Program-made: the position numbers and the translations under genes
Shown here: one piece after another, positions 11,097-23,714 of the stretch
Layout: the number at the start of each line of letters is the position of its first letter
Numbering within the stretch: position 1 is the stretch's first letter
Assembly (NCBI RefSeq): GCF_949628265.1
Contig: NC_088788.1
Span: forward strand, 19,654,001 to 19,718,000
Length of the DNA: 64,000 nt
From: Cloeon dipterum
Lineage: Eukaryota; Arthropoda; Insecta; Ephemeroptera; Baetidae
Direction: 5' to 3'
Notes under the pieces: generated by a model
Seen by the model: only the letters and a program-made list of their open reading frames with translations
Told to the model about the DNA's origin: nothing
Database searches by the model: none

Positions 11097-12107
11097 ATTT
11101 GAAATCTCTCCCAACACGCTAATTTATGTAACGAACATTAATAATTTGAAATGTGCTTTAAACCACCTGCAAGTAATACTGGCTAATTAATTTTGTCTTG
11201 CACAATTTTTTGTTGATTCTGTAATCACATTAAAAATGATACTAAAACATAGATTTGAATGCAACTTTGTTTCACTGGAGGATCATACAATAGTTAAGGA
11301 GAACTAGCTCAGAGAAATTTAAATAGATTTTACTGGAAGAATATATCATTTATTAGAAATTCGTTTTTTATGTAATTTTTACCTGCAACAATTTAAGCTA
11401 ATGCGGAAGCTTGTTTAAAGTCTGTTTTTAGGCATCTATTACCAGATTTTACTGGTTTGTGTTAAAAATTCATAAAAGGAAACGTTGCTACTTTCAAACA
11501 TTTAAAATAATTCGCACATCTTACCCATACATGTAAAATTTAATGCCATGATTGTCTTGATAGCATACAAACAGGATTTTAAATGCTAAATAGTAGTGAA
11601 GTAATCTTATGTGACTCCTGTCACGATAAAAATTCGTTCAATTCTTTTAAAAGAAAATTAATCACGCAGTTTGCTTTGTTGCAATTTTGCAGTTCAAAAA
11701 ATAATACAAAATTATTTTAATTCGTATATTTGGTGCCAATACGTATAAGAATGAGAAATAATCAAAATGTGAGCATAAAAAATATTAACTGTTATCGGAG
11801 ATATACCATTTTAACCAAAACCATGTATATTTGTCTTAAAGATTTCTAAATGGGTTCCGAAACTTTTGATTTGCACTTAAGGCTATTAAAATGCGAAAAA
11901 CTTGAATTTGCTAATCATATCCTATCAAATAATTAGTTTTACTCTTTTGTGTTAACTGTTTACATTAACTTCTGAGCAGTTACAATTTATGAGGAACTCC
12001 ACAAAATAAATTGACATCACTGATTTGTAGATATAAACGGAACCTTTATTTAAATTTAAATTCAATTTATTTTAAATCAATTCTTTGTATCCAGGTGGTC
12101 AAAAAGG
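11097..12107. other. Convergent intergenic region CCT4/FCF1, no gene seen
   Basis: AT-rich 3' flanks of two genes running toward each other. ATTAAA at 11229-11234 (plus) may end CCT4, and TTTATT at 12066-12071 or 12045-12050 (AATAAA on minus) may end FCF1. No other feature. Confidence 0.6.
12045..12071 (-). terminator. Candidate poly(A) signals of FCF1
   Basis: Two AATAAA hexamers on the minus strand, at 12066-12071 and 12045-12050, begin 37 and 58 nt after the stop codon. The short distance is typical for compact insect 3' UTRs. Confidence 0.45.
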
Positions 12108-13458
12108 TTATGTTCGTGGGGCACCATAGGCATCAGGCATCCTCTCAATGGTGTATCTAAGGTAGCAAAATTCATATTGACTCTGCATTTAACTGTACTA
12201 TAATATGCTCACCTCCTCTGGGATATGTACATAATGGGTACTCCAGGTATTTTCCTGATACGGTTTTTTAGATCTTTGTCGCAAGTAGCAACAATGTAGC
12301 ATTTGTGCTAAAATAAAATTGAAATTTTTCATCAAAAGATAAGAAAGGTATTTGCAAGGTACATACCTGAGTGACCCTTTGAACAATACAATCATCAGCG
12401 TAGGTGCCTTTGTGGGTGCAGGCTAATCTCTCAAACTTTGGATCTTTCAAGATGCTCAGCGCAATTCTGTACTTTTGGCCTAACTTCTCCAATTCTCCGA
12501 TCACACAGTCAGTCACATAAGGAATGCCTAGATAGGAGAAAATCCTGAATTAGATCATACTTTTGGGAGTTTTCTGTAAGCCATACATTTTGCATAAAGG
12601 CAGTCCATCATACTCTTAGCAACATCTAATTTGTTCTTGATTGAGAAGTTGATGAAATTGGTGTCTACGATGATGTGGTATGGAGGCCCAAGCTGAGTAT
12701 TGTATTGGAAGAAAAGTGCTGACGAGGTTTGAGTGCTGAGTAAAGAAATTATGATAATTAATTACAATATAGCAACAATGACTGAGACACTTACACTTGT
12801 TTCATTTTCAGTTCATGTGGGTTCTCGGGCTTTTTCTTTTTGGGGGGCGCTCTTTTATCAGCTTTTCTAAAACAAAAATGCGAGGTGTAAGCATTATATT
12901 GTTGACAAAAGTTAAACCAATCAATTGCTATGCGTAAGGTATGGCGACTCTTCAAACTTTCAAAACCCTTTTACAACATATAATTATCCTTTTTATACAC
13001 CTCTTGCTCCCTTACGCACCTCGTTTTTTCCATAAGAATAACATTATATGATAATGAAGATTGTCAAATTTTACCTTAAATTTGTCTTTTAGTAAAGCAT
13101 TTCACAGATTAAAAGCTATCTTAAAAAGGATAATGTGTCAGATTGTATATTATAGCTTGTTTAAATAGGCTCGGCTCCTGGGCTGCGGTTTAGCCATAGT
13201 GTTTATAGTTTGAGAATTTGAGAGAAAAACATATTTATGTATGAATAAAAATTAACATAATATTCCAGACCATTATTAAATCAAATTTAAAGGATTTTCT
13301 CACATTCTGGAATCGCTGGGACTCAGCATTTTCTTCATCTGAGCAAATCGTTTCTCCACAATTTTTCTTGTCTTCTTTGTTTTACCCTGTAAAGTTTGAC
13401 ATTATTACATAACCATAACATTTTAGTGCGTAGATTTATCAAAATAATTATATACCAT
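12108..13458 (-). CDS. FCF1: rRNA-processing protein FCF1 (Utp24, PIN domain)
   Basis: Nucleolar PIN-domain endonuclease of the small-subunit processome, which in yeast and human cleaves pre-rRNA around the 18S 5' region. Model: complement(join(12108..12156, 12213..12307, 12367..12527, 12587..12735, 12795..12866, 13304..13386, 13456..13458)), 612 nt, 203 aa, close to the ~198 aa family length. It starts M-GKTKKTRK, then a Lys-rich segment. The PIN domain shows its acidic residues in IIVDTNF, TYADDC and VATCDKDL, and the family C-terminus [15 protein letters not shown]. The first coding exon contains only the ATG, followed at once by an intron. Both splice phases and homology support this. It is divergent with the LRR gene. 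Confidence 0.95.
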
Positions 13459-14712
13459 TCTAGCAGGTGAAGAAAAACTCCAAACAAGACAATTTAATGA
13501 GGAAATCGAGGGGCAATGGATGCTCAATGACATGCACGTGTCTACGACCGTGGTTTTGTCGTCACAAGCTTGATGATGGCTGCTAGTTTTAGCTGTTTGG
13601 TAAACATTCATTTTACGCAGCTGGTGGATAGGCGTGGCTTGTACGCATGCGCCAAGCCAAAAGATTTAATAAATATTATTCATGAACCGGTATTAAGTTC
13701 ATCCCTTACCAGTAATACTTTTACATTTTACATTTTACATTGCCTGAGCCTTTACCGGTATAATGATAGCGTACGCTTATTCTGGTAATTTTAGCATCTA
13801 ATCGGTATGAATTCAGCAATTATTACCGGTTCTTTTACATAGTTGATTTGTTAAATTCAGCTACCGGTATTTCTTGCCTTTCCTTTAAGGCTTTAATTCC
13901 TGCAGATTGCTAAACCAAAAACCAAAACAGTGAATGCATAGATATTGCAGCCAATCGACCCAGTTTTTCGGCCGCTGAGTGGTTGTCTACGTATTTCAGA
14001 CGTGCTACAAGAAGAGGGAGGAATTAATCTCATCGACGAAGATAATTTGGCAGAAATTTTCTGTCGCTTGGTCTTAATTTGGGTCTAAGGAAAATACTAC
14101 GCAGAAAATGGGCGGATCTTGGAGAAGCTCTAGTGCAGCTGTACCCTAGCAACAACTCGGGAAATTGCTGTGAACAAAAGCGTATGTATGCGATACGCAA
14201 TTATGTTGGAATTCGAGTATCAGTTTGTTTTAGCATCCCTTTGACCAAACTGTCAATCAAATTTATTTAATATTTTGTAATTTGAAAATTTATTGATGTG
14301 TCGTAGCGTTAATGAACGAAAATTGCAATAATTGTGAAATAATAAAGCTGATTTTGCAATATTCATACTCCGGTATACCTGACATTTATTTATGACTTTT
14401 TAGGAACAAATAATTTGAGAATTATACACTGTTAAAATAATATGTAAAAGTCAATAGTTGTTGCCACTTCTTTTTTCCCTTAAAGTCAGAATAAAATTAA
14501 GTAACAATTTTTATCTCAGAGTTGTGTTTTAACGTTTTGTTGTTTGTTGATATTTGTGACTACCAGAGGTAAAATGTTGCATAATTTTTCATTCTTAGTG
14601 ATGTATTGCTATTTCTAATTGACCTTGGATCACTTTTGAACCTGCCAGTACTGTCATTTAAAATGGTTTTCTCGTTTTCTTCACTTGCTTCAGAGAGCGA
14701 GCAATTGAGATA
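13459..14712. promoter_or_regulatory. Divergent region FCF1/LRR gene with a cluster of ACCGGT motifs
   Basis: Shared upstream region. ACCGGT cores occur at 13685-13692, 13753-13760, 13824-13831 and 13862-13869, four within 185 bp. A short tandem TTTACA repeat lies near 13720-13742. The stretch 14006-14184 resembles a broken F-box coding segment, listed separately. A plausible acceptor (polypyrimidine tract then TTCAG) ends at 14693, and the frame stays open from there to the ATG at 14713, so an upstream exon may exist. Confidence 0.4.
14006..14184 (+). pseudogene. F-box-like segment with a frame break, possible upstream exon of the LRR gene
   Basis: One frame reads GINLIDEDNLAEIFCRL and then hits a stop. 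A second frame continues with LRRKWADLGEALVQLY. Together these resemble the two halves of an F-box (the LPDE..LEIF..L half and the ..VCRRW..L half), but a shift of frame is needed between them. A donor GTATGC after 14184 would join in frame to 14694 (phase 2), giving an F-box/LRR protein. It may be a decayed exon, a sequencing error, or a chance likeness. Confidence 0.3.
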
Positions 14713-17700
14713 ATGCCGCGGAAGGAGCCAAAGCGACTTCACGCGAGCTCCGCGGCGCGGATCAGCAAGTCGCTGGCCAGCATGTGCAAATTCATCGACT
14801 TCACTCGGCACGAGCTGGACACAGCCGACGAGATGAAGGCTGAGCTGACGCGGCTGGCCCGCAGCCTGCCAGGGCCCAGCCTCGAGCAGGTGATGACGGA
14901 CGTCGTGTCCCAGCTGGAAAACGATCTTGGACTCGGCGATGGCGAAGACTCTGGCCTCGCCACGGCTCTCGCTGTCTTCCTCCAACCGCAGTTGCGATCC
15001 GTCAACCTCAGTTCTACCTTTCACAAGGTTGTTAGTCTGTTTGTTTTATTTACTCAGCAATGGTATATCGATTTCCCCTGCGGATCTTTTTCAACTCGTA
15101 CAAATTTGATTACCTTGAACCGGAGGAATACCATCACCATTGGGGGAATTTTTATTATTGCTGTCGTTTTTCACAATTTTTTTTGTAAACATGTATTAGC
15201 AATTTTACTATTCTTGCTGTCATAATTTGGTTTGGAAGAAAGGTACGGTGTAAATTGTGAATTATTTTTAAAACTAAATATTGCTCTTTGAACTGTCAGT
15301 GTCATATAAATATTTGCCACCATTATGATTATTTTTTTTCGAACAGGCAAGATTTAAAGTGTTTGGTATGGACAAAGCTTTGCAAAAATTTGTTCATTTA
15401 ACAGGACTGAATTTTTCTGAGCTGTGGGAAGATCAGATGACATTTTGGGAAATCAATCTCCTAATCTATTAGTTCTGCAAATAATAGTTTTTCAATAAAC
15501 TTTTTAAGTATTGCAGTAATCATTAGTTGATTTCCCTGCCTCTTTAGTCATTTGTTTTACTTCTTGAAGATATAAAATTTTCCAGCTCACAAATTATAGC
15601 AACTCATCTCATAATTTTTTAATTTATTGGTAGAATTGTATACAAATTAAAAGGCAGTTAATATTCTTAATGAATAAATTAGTATTCTTTTTTCAGAGTA
15701 AACGTATTAAATTAATTATTTGACTAAGCCAACATATTTAAAACCACTCAACATATAGTTAAAAAAAATAATTCAAATTAGGAAAATCATTAAAAATTTC
15801 TTTTAATATCGATAAAAATTGGGTCGATGGATATAATTTTTTTAATTTCAATCAATAATGTGGTTGTAAAGTCTGTGTTTTAAAATAAAGTCTCACTTGC
15901 AGGTACGACTGCACCCTCAACTGCGGAGCAACTGCAGTTCCACCGTGCACTCGAGCCTCTCCAGTCTGAAGTACCTGAGCCACCTCAACCTGAGCATGTG
16001 CGCCACGAATCAGGCCCTGCTCACCATTGCCAAGAACTGCCCAAACCTGATCTCACTTAATGTCTCCTGTTCTGATGAACTCAACGACGAAGGGCTCCTA
16101 CACCTGGTCCCCAAAGACTCTGAAGGATGCGCCAACCTCAAGATGCTCAACCTGCTCAAAGTAGGAAACTCGATTTATATTGCTCAAACGCATCACCTCT
16201 CTTTGAAATTTGCACAAATACTTTTTGAATATTAAGAATAATGTAGGAGCAGGTGTTGGTTTATCAAAACATGACGATTATCTCAACTACTTAACTTTAT
16301 TCATAAAATCAACAAAGGGGTCTTGAAATCTGATGTTCGAACTTCATGTCACAATTTAGAGTTTATTTAAGACATAATCTATTGCTCTGCACAATAAGGA
16401 TGGAAAAGTAATTTGTCACTTATTTAGAATAAATGATTTAAGTCAATTTGGATAGAGCAAATTGGAATTGAATATTCTGGAACATAATTGGGAAACGCCT
16501 GGAAGTTTAAATTACCAAGTAGTTGGGAGAATCACCACAACATTAATATTATTTAGTGGAGAAAAAAAATCAGATACAGGCTTTTTTAAAATTTCAAAAT
16601 TTTTTGTTTTGCTTGGTGCTCAGTTGCAATTTTACAAATTTAGCAACATACACATCCTTCAAAAGTATGCAGAGCTGGTATATAACTGGAAATAAAAACC
16701 AGAAAAGCCGATTTTGTACGCAAAACAGGAAAAATCTAATTATATAGGCTTGCTAACCACTGAAGTTTTGTTATGATTGTCGTTTTTTCCAAACCCTGTT
16801 TGACACAGGAAGTTTTAACGGATTTAATTCGGTTAGGTCTGAAAAAACTTTTTAATGGTGTGCCACAATATTAATCAATTTTTAAACATTTTTGAATGAT
16901 TTCAAAGGTGTGGCAGCTGACCCCTAAGTGCGTGGCGCTGGTGACGCGCGGTTTGACCCAACTGGCACATTTGGCTTACGATAGGTTTGGCGAAATGATG
17001 CAATGCGTGGAAAACAAGGACGATGCGCTGAAGTTGATCAACTTTGACCACTCTTACAGCATTTACAAGCCCACTTACGAGGAGGTGTGCGCTGCCTGTA
17101 AAATTTGCCCTTTCGTCTCGGAGCTAAAGGTGCTGCTCTAATGCATTTCTTTTCGCGCTCAACCCTCGAGGTTTAATCAGGTGAACACAAACGACGAGTC
17201 ACTGCCTTTGTTCTGCGTTCTGGAAAGAGTCGAGCACGCCACAATTGAGTTGGATGGCGAGATGAAAAGCGGCACCGAAATGTGGCTGCAGCAATCAGGG
17301 CCTGGACTGCGCAGCATTGACCTTAGCGTCGGCCACGACATCACCTGGAAGCAGCTGCTGCACCTCGCAGAGAACTGCCAGAACCTGAAGAAGCTCAAGT
17401 TCACGGGGCAAAACCTCATTTGGGACCAGGGTGCTTTCTCAGGTAAGCCATACAATAGTACTAATTAAGATTCTTTTAACTTGGTTAACCACTTGCTATA
17501 ATTATCTTAGTTTTAAGTGATCTGAGATTGATGAAATATTTTTTGCAGAAATAAACGTGGCTTTTCCTCGGCTAGAGGAGCTGGAGCTGAACTTCAAAGG
17601 AATCCAAGCCATCCACGAGAACCTGCTCAAGTGGGTGCTGGCGTCTGCGTGCGACAGTATTAAATGTCTCAAGATCGATGGCCCTGTTCCGTTCATATGT

Positions 17701-17996
17701 GATACCTTCATTGAGTCCGTCTTCAAGGACTTCCCGATGCGTAACTTGCAGGAGTTCTCTTTCCAAAAGGCGCGTCAGGTGAGCAAACCAACACCAAATA
17801 TACATAGATGATAACTTAAACCAACCCACAGGGACAGCTGACAGTACAAACCTTGAGGCTGGCCATCAAAAACTGCCCTGATCTGCAGCGCGTGAACCTG
17901 AGCGGCTTCACCCTGGAAGCCAGTGATATTGACGCAGTGAGGAAGGAGATCGACCAGAGTAACCTAAACATCAAGTTCTTTGTTGACCCTGCATGA
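14713..17996 (+). CDS. Leucine-rich-repeat protein (FBXL-like arrangement)
   Basis: Model: join(14713..15027, 15903..16160, 16908..17129, 17181..17442, 17549..17778, 17832..17996), 1452 nt, 483 aa from the ATG chosen. It carries degenerate leucine-rich repeats of the cysteine-containing type common in F-box/LRR proteins, for example LKYLSHLNLSMC, CPNLISLNVSCSDELNDEG, CQNLKKLKFTG and CPDLQRVNLSGF. The N-terminal 105 residues are helical and charged with no repeat. I do not recognise an orthologue. If the F-box-like segment upstream is a real exon, this would be a substrate receptor of an SCF ubiquitin ligase; without it the function is unknown. Frame remains open upstream to an acceptor at 14693, so the true start may lie further 5'. 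The last exons are the best supported. Confidence 0.75.
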
Positions 17997-18876
17997 GAAG
18001 TACATTTTGTGCACCACTTTAGACCAGGGATACACTTTTCCATCAATTTTTTACACCCACAGTTGCTGCAGATCTAATCAGATTTAGTGAGGTAATCCTT
18101 AGAACCTGTATGACATCTCATTGCCTGGTTTTATTAACATTTTGTTTTAAATTAACAAAAAAAAAATCCAAATAGCAATCGTAAAGTAAAAATATTAGCT
18201 GAAAATAGTCAATCAATTGTGGGTTTGCATCCCTGCTTGTGTCCACTTTAGCTTTTAGTCTTTGTACCTCGATATCTAGGTTTATTTGTGGGAGCCACAA
18301 GATTGATAATAAGTTTTCTATTATTTTCAAATCATATTGCTGTCATTATTTTCACCAAAAATTTGCCAAAGCACTACTTGTACACTATTTTTTTTCAAAA
18401 GTACTTCTTTGGTTCACTTTATAACATTTTACTGCATATGATAGAAAGTAAATATGTAGATGCCACGATTCTAGAAATTTTTCACCGGAAAGAAATATTT
18501 ATGCACTGACCTTGCATAAGAAATATGAAATTTATTTGATATCTCAGAAATCTAAATTTATTTGCTGTCTAGATTTTGATAACAGCATGCTTGTAATTAC
18601 CGTGTTTTGTGTGCTATTATTTTGTCGGTTTATTTATTGAGATAATCGCAAAGAGATTTAAAATAAAGCAAATGGATTTTGAAATTTATAAATTTTTGCT
18701 TTGCTTATTAGTAAACATGAACCATAAATAATGTCTTCAGTGTAAAACAGGGCTGGGAGTTTTTTTTTAAATTTTAACCTAAGGAAACCACAGTAAATAA
18801 TTATCAATTAAAAAATATTATTCTATCGTTCAACAAGCAAACAACACACACTAACAAGTTCGCATGCAGGCTATAA
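17997..18876. other. Convergent intergenic region LRR gene/SLC17 gene A
   Basis: Non-coding 3' flanks. A plus-strand AATAAA at 18662-18667 and minus-strand AATAAA hexamers at 18629-18638 lie within 40 bp of each other, so the two mRNAs may overlap or end back to back here. Confidence 0.5.
18629..18667. terminator. Overlapping candidate poly(A) signals of two convergent genes
   Basis: AATAAA at 18662-18667 on plus (LRR gene) and at 18629-18634/18633-18638 on minus (SLC17 gene A). The distances from the stops (about 665 and 240 nt) are acceptable but not decisive. Confidence 0.35.
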
Positions 18877-21800
18877 TTATTTCCTGAGAGGTTCTGTGGA
18901 GTCGGGTGCCTCAGAGTCACCCTTGACGATCTTTCTATTTTTCCCCTTTTTTGGCTTAAGTAAGTCTGGCTCATTCCACAACTGCACTTCCCCGCTGCCA
19001 AACACGGTGAACACGACCATCGTGAACAGCCCAAGAACAGCAGAAATGATGAACACGTACCTCCACTGCGCCAAAGTTTGCTGTCAAAAGAAATTTGCAC
19101 TTCAGCCATTTCCAATGCGTCCATCAGTTTAGAACACTTACATTGTCTTTGATTATGAAGCCAACAACCAATGGCACCACAAATCCGCTGCTCATACCAA
19201 TGATGCTGATCAGTCCCAAAAGCGATCCTTTCGAATTAAAAATTCAGTTAACGATAACTGTTTTCCCCTTGTATCTTTTCATTCAAATACTTAAATAAAA
19301 AGGAGAATAATAATTTAAAAACAGTTTTGAATGTAATGGTTAAGGGACGTTAATACCCGAAATTCTGTTCGTTAGAATAAAATGAAATCCCTGATTTAAA
19401 GAGAGAGCATTGCACTGCGATCAAAGTAACAGCATTAGGCAAGAAATGAATATTCGTGGTTTAAAATGCAACAATTCTTGGTGACTAACCACCCCTAAAA
19501 ATGTCATTTGGAATACACTAAAGGTTGCATTTATATGGAATGTAATCATGAAAATCATATTGCGCTGCTGCGGCGCTGATGGCCCAACCACATGATTGAT
19601 TTGTTTTCTATAACCTGAGAAGTTGGGTGCAAGATCAACACTGTTGACGAGCGTTCCTGACGAAGCGCTGCCAGAAATCATTGATGCGAGGGTTAACACG
19701 GCCACCTCTGCTTTCGCGTTACACCCCATATTGCCCATGAGCAGGAAAAGACCGGCTGGAATTCCTTGAGCTGGAAAATAATAATATCTAAAAACTATTC
19801 AGTGAAAAAATAATATTGCAAAATTGTTAATAATCTCCATTAAAGGTCAATCAGAGAATATGTATTTCAATCACGTTTCATCGCTTAAAAAACATTTTTA
19901 CCAACAATTGTAGCCATTTTTCTCGCAAATGTGATGGAAATCTTTTTGGACGTGATCATGGAATCGATGACCCAAGAGAAAAACAGCGATCCAATAAACC
20001 TGCTCAAGTTAGGAAGTCCGGACAGCAAACCATTCTAGGGATCAATCAAAAGAGTTAATCATCGGAATCAGTAGATATAGTTCATAAATTTCATGCATTA
20101 AAACTCAAGATATTTTTGAAAACCATATTATTAATAGTTGGCTCGCATTGTTAAGGCACTCTCAGGAGTGTCAAAGCAATGGGGGATATTTGAGCTGTTT
20201 CGGGGATCTAATACTGGCTGCCCAACGTCAGAGTTGGCAAAAAGTGGTTAGTTTAATGACTCGAAATGCTGCAATAGCTCAACGGGCTGGAAGGCGCACC
20301 GGCGCTGTTTTTCGCACTTTTCCAGCGGCTTTAAGGATAAATGTCTGGCGTTTCAATAAAAGAACTCTGTGCGGGGAGGCGAAAAGAGGGCCACATTGGG
20401 CCCAAACTCCTCTGTGGCATCTCAGACCCCATTCTTTCCGCTCGGAGGTGCTATTGGGACCCAGTGAGCTCATAGCCCACAAGATGTGCTGTGCAGAGGT
20501 TAAAAAAATAATAAAAAATAACTATTTAAAGCTGCGTTTTCTGATCAATGTTCTCATAGAGGTTAGGCAAAAAACGCACCTCTCTGATGCTTAGGCCGTG
20601 CACCGTTTTGAGATATGTCGGTCCATAAGTGATTATAGTCATGAAAGCCCATATTGTTCCAACGTTTGCCACGACCAGCGCCCAAAACGGAACCGACTTC
20701 AGAATGGACTTCAGCGGCAATTTCAGCTAACGAAAAAGAAAATTCCATTAGAAATTATTGTACTATTTAACTTATTCGAAAAAAGCCTTGATTCCTGGTA
20801 TCATACTTTTCTTTTGGAAATGACCACGTTCTGCTCGAGGTAGGCCAGCTCCTTTTTGCAGATTCGTGGGTGTTTTGCTGGCGAATCAAAGGCGCAAAAC
20901 CACCACCACACGCACCAAAGTAGACACATTAGTCCAGGTACATAAAACGCTGACTCCCAGCCGAAAGAGTCGATCAAAACACCACATAAGGGATACGTCA
21001 CCGCGATACCAACAGAATTGCCTGAAAACATTCAAAAGGAATATACTATAACTTCTTAAAAATAATCGAGAGTATAAATTAATGTTATGTAGAAGTTACA
21101 AATTTGCTTCTATGCTCCCAAATTCACTTAATATACATTTGACGATAAAATATATGGAGACCGTTGATGTAGTTAAAAATTAAAAAAACGAGCTCAACCA
21201 AAGGTAATTAAATCACTTGTCCAATATTGATTAAAGATTTATCTTTTGTTTTGTATCTGTCACTCAGATAAATTTTTAATTAAATTAGTTAACTCGCTAT
21301 TCCATCTTTATCGTGATTTACAATGCACATAACTCCAGTTGTTCTTTCTCTTGTTTTTGCGCAACCCATGACCTCTTTGTTTTATTGCATTTCGAGCAGA
21401 TTATATGCAAAGAGTTACATCAATCGCGCGTGGCTCTCAATAAGCTATAAAATTTGTTTGAATCGTCGTAGTTATCATAGGCAGGGGAAATTTAAGCATT
21501 TAATTTATAAATTAAACGTTTCAATGAGGTTTCGATGAATAACCCACCGTCCAGAGTTAAATTAAAAACGCACCCATATAGGTAGAGACAAATTTGCTCC
21601 TTTCGTGCGGTGGGAACCACTGACTCGCCATCACGTGCATTGCAGGCCATGTTACTCCCTGGAAAATAATAACATAAATAAATGAAAACAAAACTGGTGA
21701 CCCTTTTGCACCCGGAGAAAACGCATGTGTTTGTGCGCGCGTCCTCGGCCCCACATAAATTTCACTTTTCTTCTTCTGTTGCTTATCATATCGCAATAGT

Positions 21801-23714
21801 ATACAGTATATTTCGTTTTTATTGCTATTATTCTTGACTTTGAAGGCCACTAGAGTGCAACCACTACAAGCATTATTTATCTCGCAATTCGTGCACTCGT
21901 GCCACCAATAAAATGTGAAATTAATTAAATTTGCGAAACATTTCTAAATGAATAATAAAAATTAAAAACAGTAATTTATTGGTCGGAAAATGCTAATTAA
22001 AGATATAAATATTTAGTTGAATCAATCTAAAGTAATTTTATGTAAAAAAAATAGATGACAAATGTTTTCTCACCGCTGCCATGCCTTGGATGAGACGGAC
22101 GAGAATAAGGACGGAGATGTGGAATCTGGCCGCGACCGGAACGAGCAGACACATCAAACAGAGTACCAGATTTCCACCACCGTAGACTAGCTTCCCTCCG
22201 TACTTTTCAGCAACTAAGCCACCCGGCACCATAGTGACCACGTAGCTCCAGTAAAACGAGCCCAAAACCATTGCCTGCTGTCCTGAGTCCCAATCGAACT
22301 CGGCCTCCTGACTTACACATCCATGCAAAATTTAGAAATGATAATAATGTGAAAATGTGTTACGATTTAAAAGAAGATCGTATAATTTTTTCCATAAAAT
22401 TGCACCACGTCAATATTTGTTTTAGTTGTTGTTGGGCAGATGTTACGTATTCTCAGCGTGTATAACAGAGGCCAAAGTCAAATTTTTACTAAGATAACGC
22501 TATAGTAAATTTGCTTAGCAATTCAGGCTAAAAATAGTGATGAATCGTGGACCAAAACTGTCTATCAGTGAATTGAACAAAATGCTCTTAGAATTTTCAA
22601 GAATTTGTAAACATGGTGTCTAGATAAATTTGATTTCGCAAGTTTGCCCCACATTTGGTTGCGCTTTATCGCACCTGGAAGTCGGCCCCGGGTGCAGCGT
22701 GTTTGCCGCTCGCGTTGGCCACGCACTCGCTCAGCACCACCGTCTTGTTAAACGACGCGCTGCTCAAGACGTTCGTTCCGCCAGTCATCGACACAATCGC
22801 GATGTTCAAGTTCACTCGCAGCATGTAGTTGGTGAAGAAGCCAAAGAAGCTAAGAATCCCCAGCACGCCTCGCGACGGAATTCGACTAGGCTGCACCCAC
22901 ACCCGCCATCCTTTAATCACAAATTGCAAATTGCGTTACGCAAAAGAAAGACCAGCCGGAGATGCTTTCTAGGCAAAACAAGTTGAGGGGGGGTCAAAGA
23001 AATCCACAATACTCCATGATTGATTTTTAATTTTTGATAGTAAAAAATAACCGTGTATTTTAATTGATGAGTATTTTAGTTAAAACAAAGAATTGACAAC
23101 AGAATTGAGCAGTTTCATTAAATGAAATTTGGAAATTTTATTGACCTATACTTGAGAGTAAAATTGAAACAGGAATGCGATTAATCTCGAGTGAAACTTT
23201 TCTCAAATGTACGTATTTGGAAAGTCTTTGCTAAAACATTACTGTAAAAAATTAATTTCGTAAAAATTCCATATTTCAGAATATTATTGAGAAATAGTAT
23301 TTTGCAGATTAACATCATCAAAATGAAAATATTTTTATCACTACCTATATAGTTTAATTTAACAAGCGTACGATGGACCTATGCGGTCTAAACTGTCTTT
23401 GCTCTGCCTGGATTTGTCTTGACTTTTGTAATGACATTATCTGAGAAAAACAGAACCTTTTAGTGTTTCAATAGCGAAAAAATTAAAAAACATTTTTCCA
23501 AATAGGTTCTTAAAAAAATCCAAATTTCGCTATTTTTACAAAAAAAAAAACATTTAGCCATCATTTTTATATTATTTTTTCCTTTCATATGATTGAATTA
23601 ATTTGTGATTAGTTGCATAAAAATATGATTGAGTTTTTTCCCAATAATTTTCAATCGCTGACACCAAAGTTAATCGGAGTTACCTGATTTTTCTGTCTTT
23701 TCTTCTTCGCTCAT
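18877..23714 (-). CDS. SLC17-family MFS transporter, copy A (sialin / phosphate-cotransporter-like)
   Basis: Twelve-TM organic anion transporter of the SLC17 branch of the major facilitator superfamily. Model: complement(join(18877..19080, 19142..19227, 19615..19770, 19902..20034, 20580..20726, 20807..21021, 21574..21658, 22074..22307, 22675..22910, 23684..23714)), 1527 nt, 508 aa. TM1 carries FFGFFTNYMLRVNLNIAIVSM, the SLC17 signature region. The following loop has N-glycosylation sites NKT and NAS. Other landmarks are GSFYWSYVVTMVPGG, the TM4 Arg in LVRLIQG, WPAMHVMASQW, PPHERSKF and ITYGPTYLKTVHG. The acidic residue normal after QGL-x in this family is Ala (GMAAGVTWPAM). An in-frame ATG at 23871-23873 would add 53 residues; I prefer MSEEEK at 23714 by family resemblance. 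Substrate unknown. Tandem paralogue of the next gene. Confidence 0.9.
20261..20520 (+). repeat. SINE-like dispersed repeat, copy 1
   Basis: A GC-rich block inside an intron of SLC17 gene A, antisense to it. It starts TCGAAATGCTGCAATAGC and contains TAGCTCAACGGG at 20275-20286, a match to the Pol III A-box pattern TRGYNNANNNGG. It ends in an A-rich tail (20501-20520). A second, diverged copy lies on the minus strand at 34590-34841. No clear B box was seen, so a tRNA-derived SINE is likely but not proven. Confidence 0.65.

Noticed and set aside
20148-20594. 148-codon plus-strand frame in an SLC17 intron
   Set aside because: It runs through the SINE-like repeat, and the second copy does not keep the frame.
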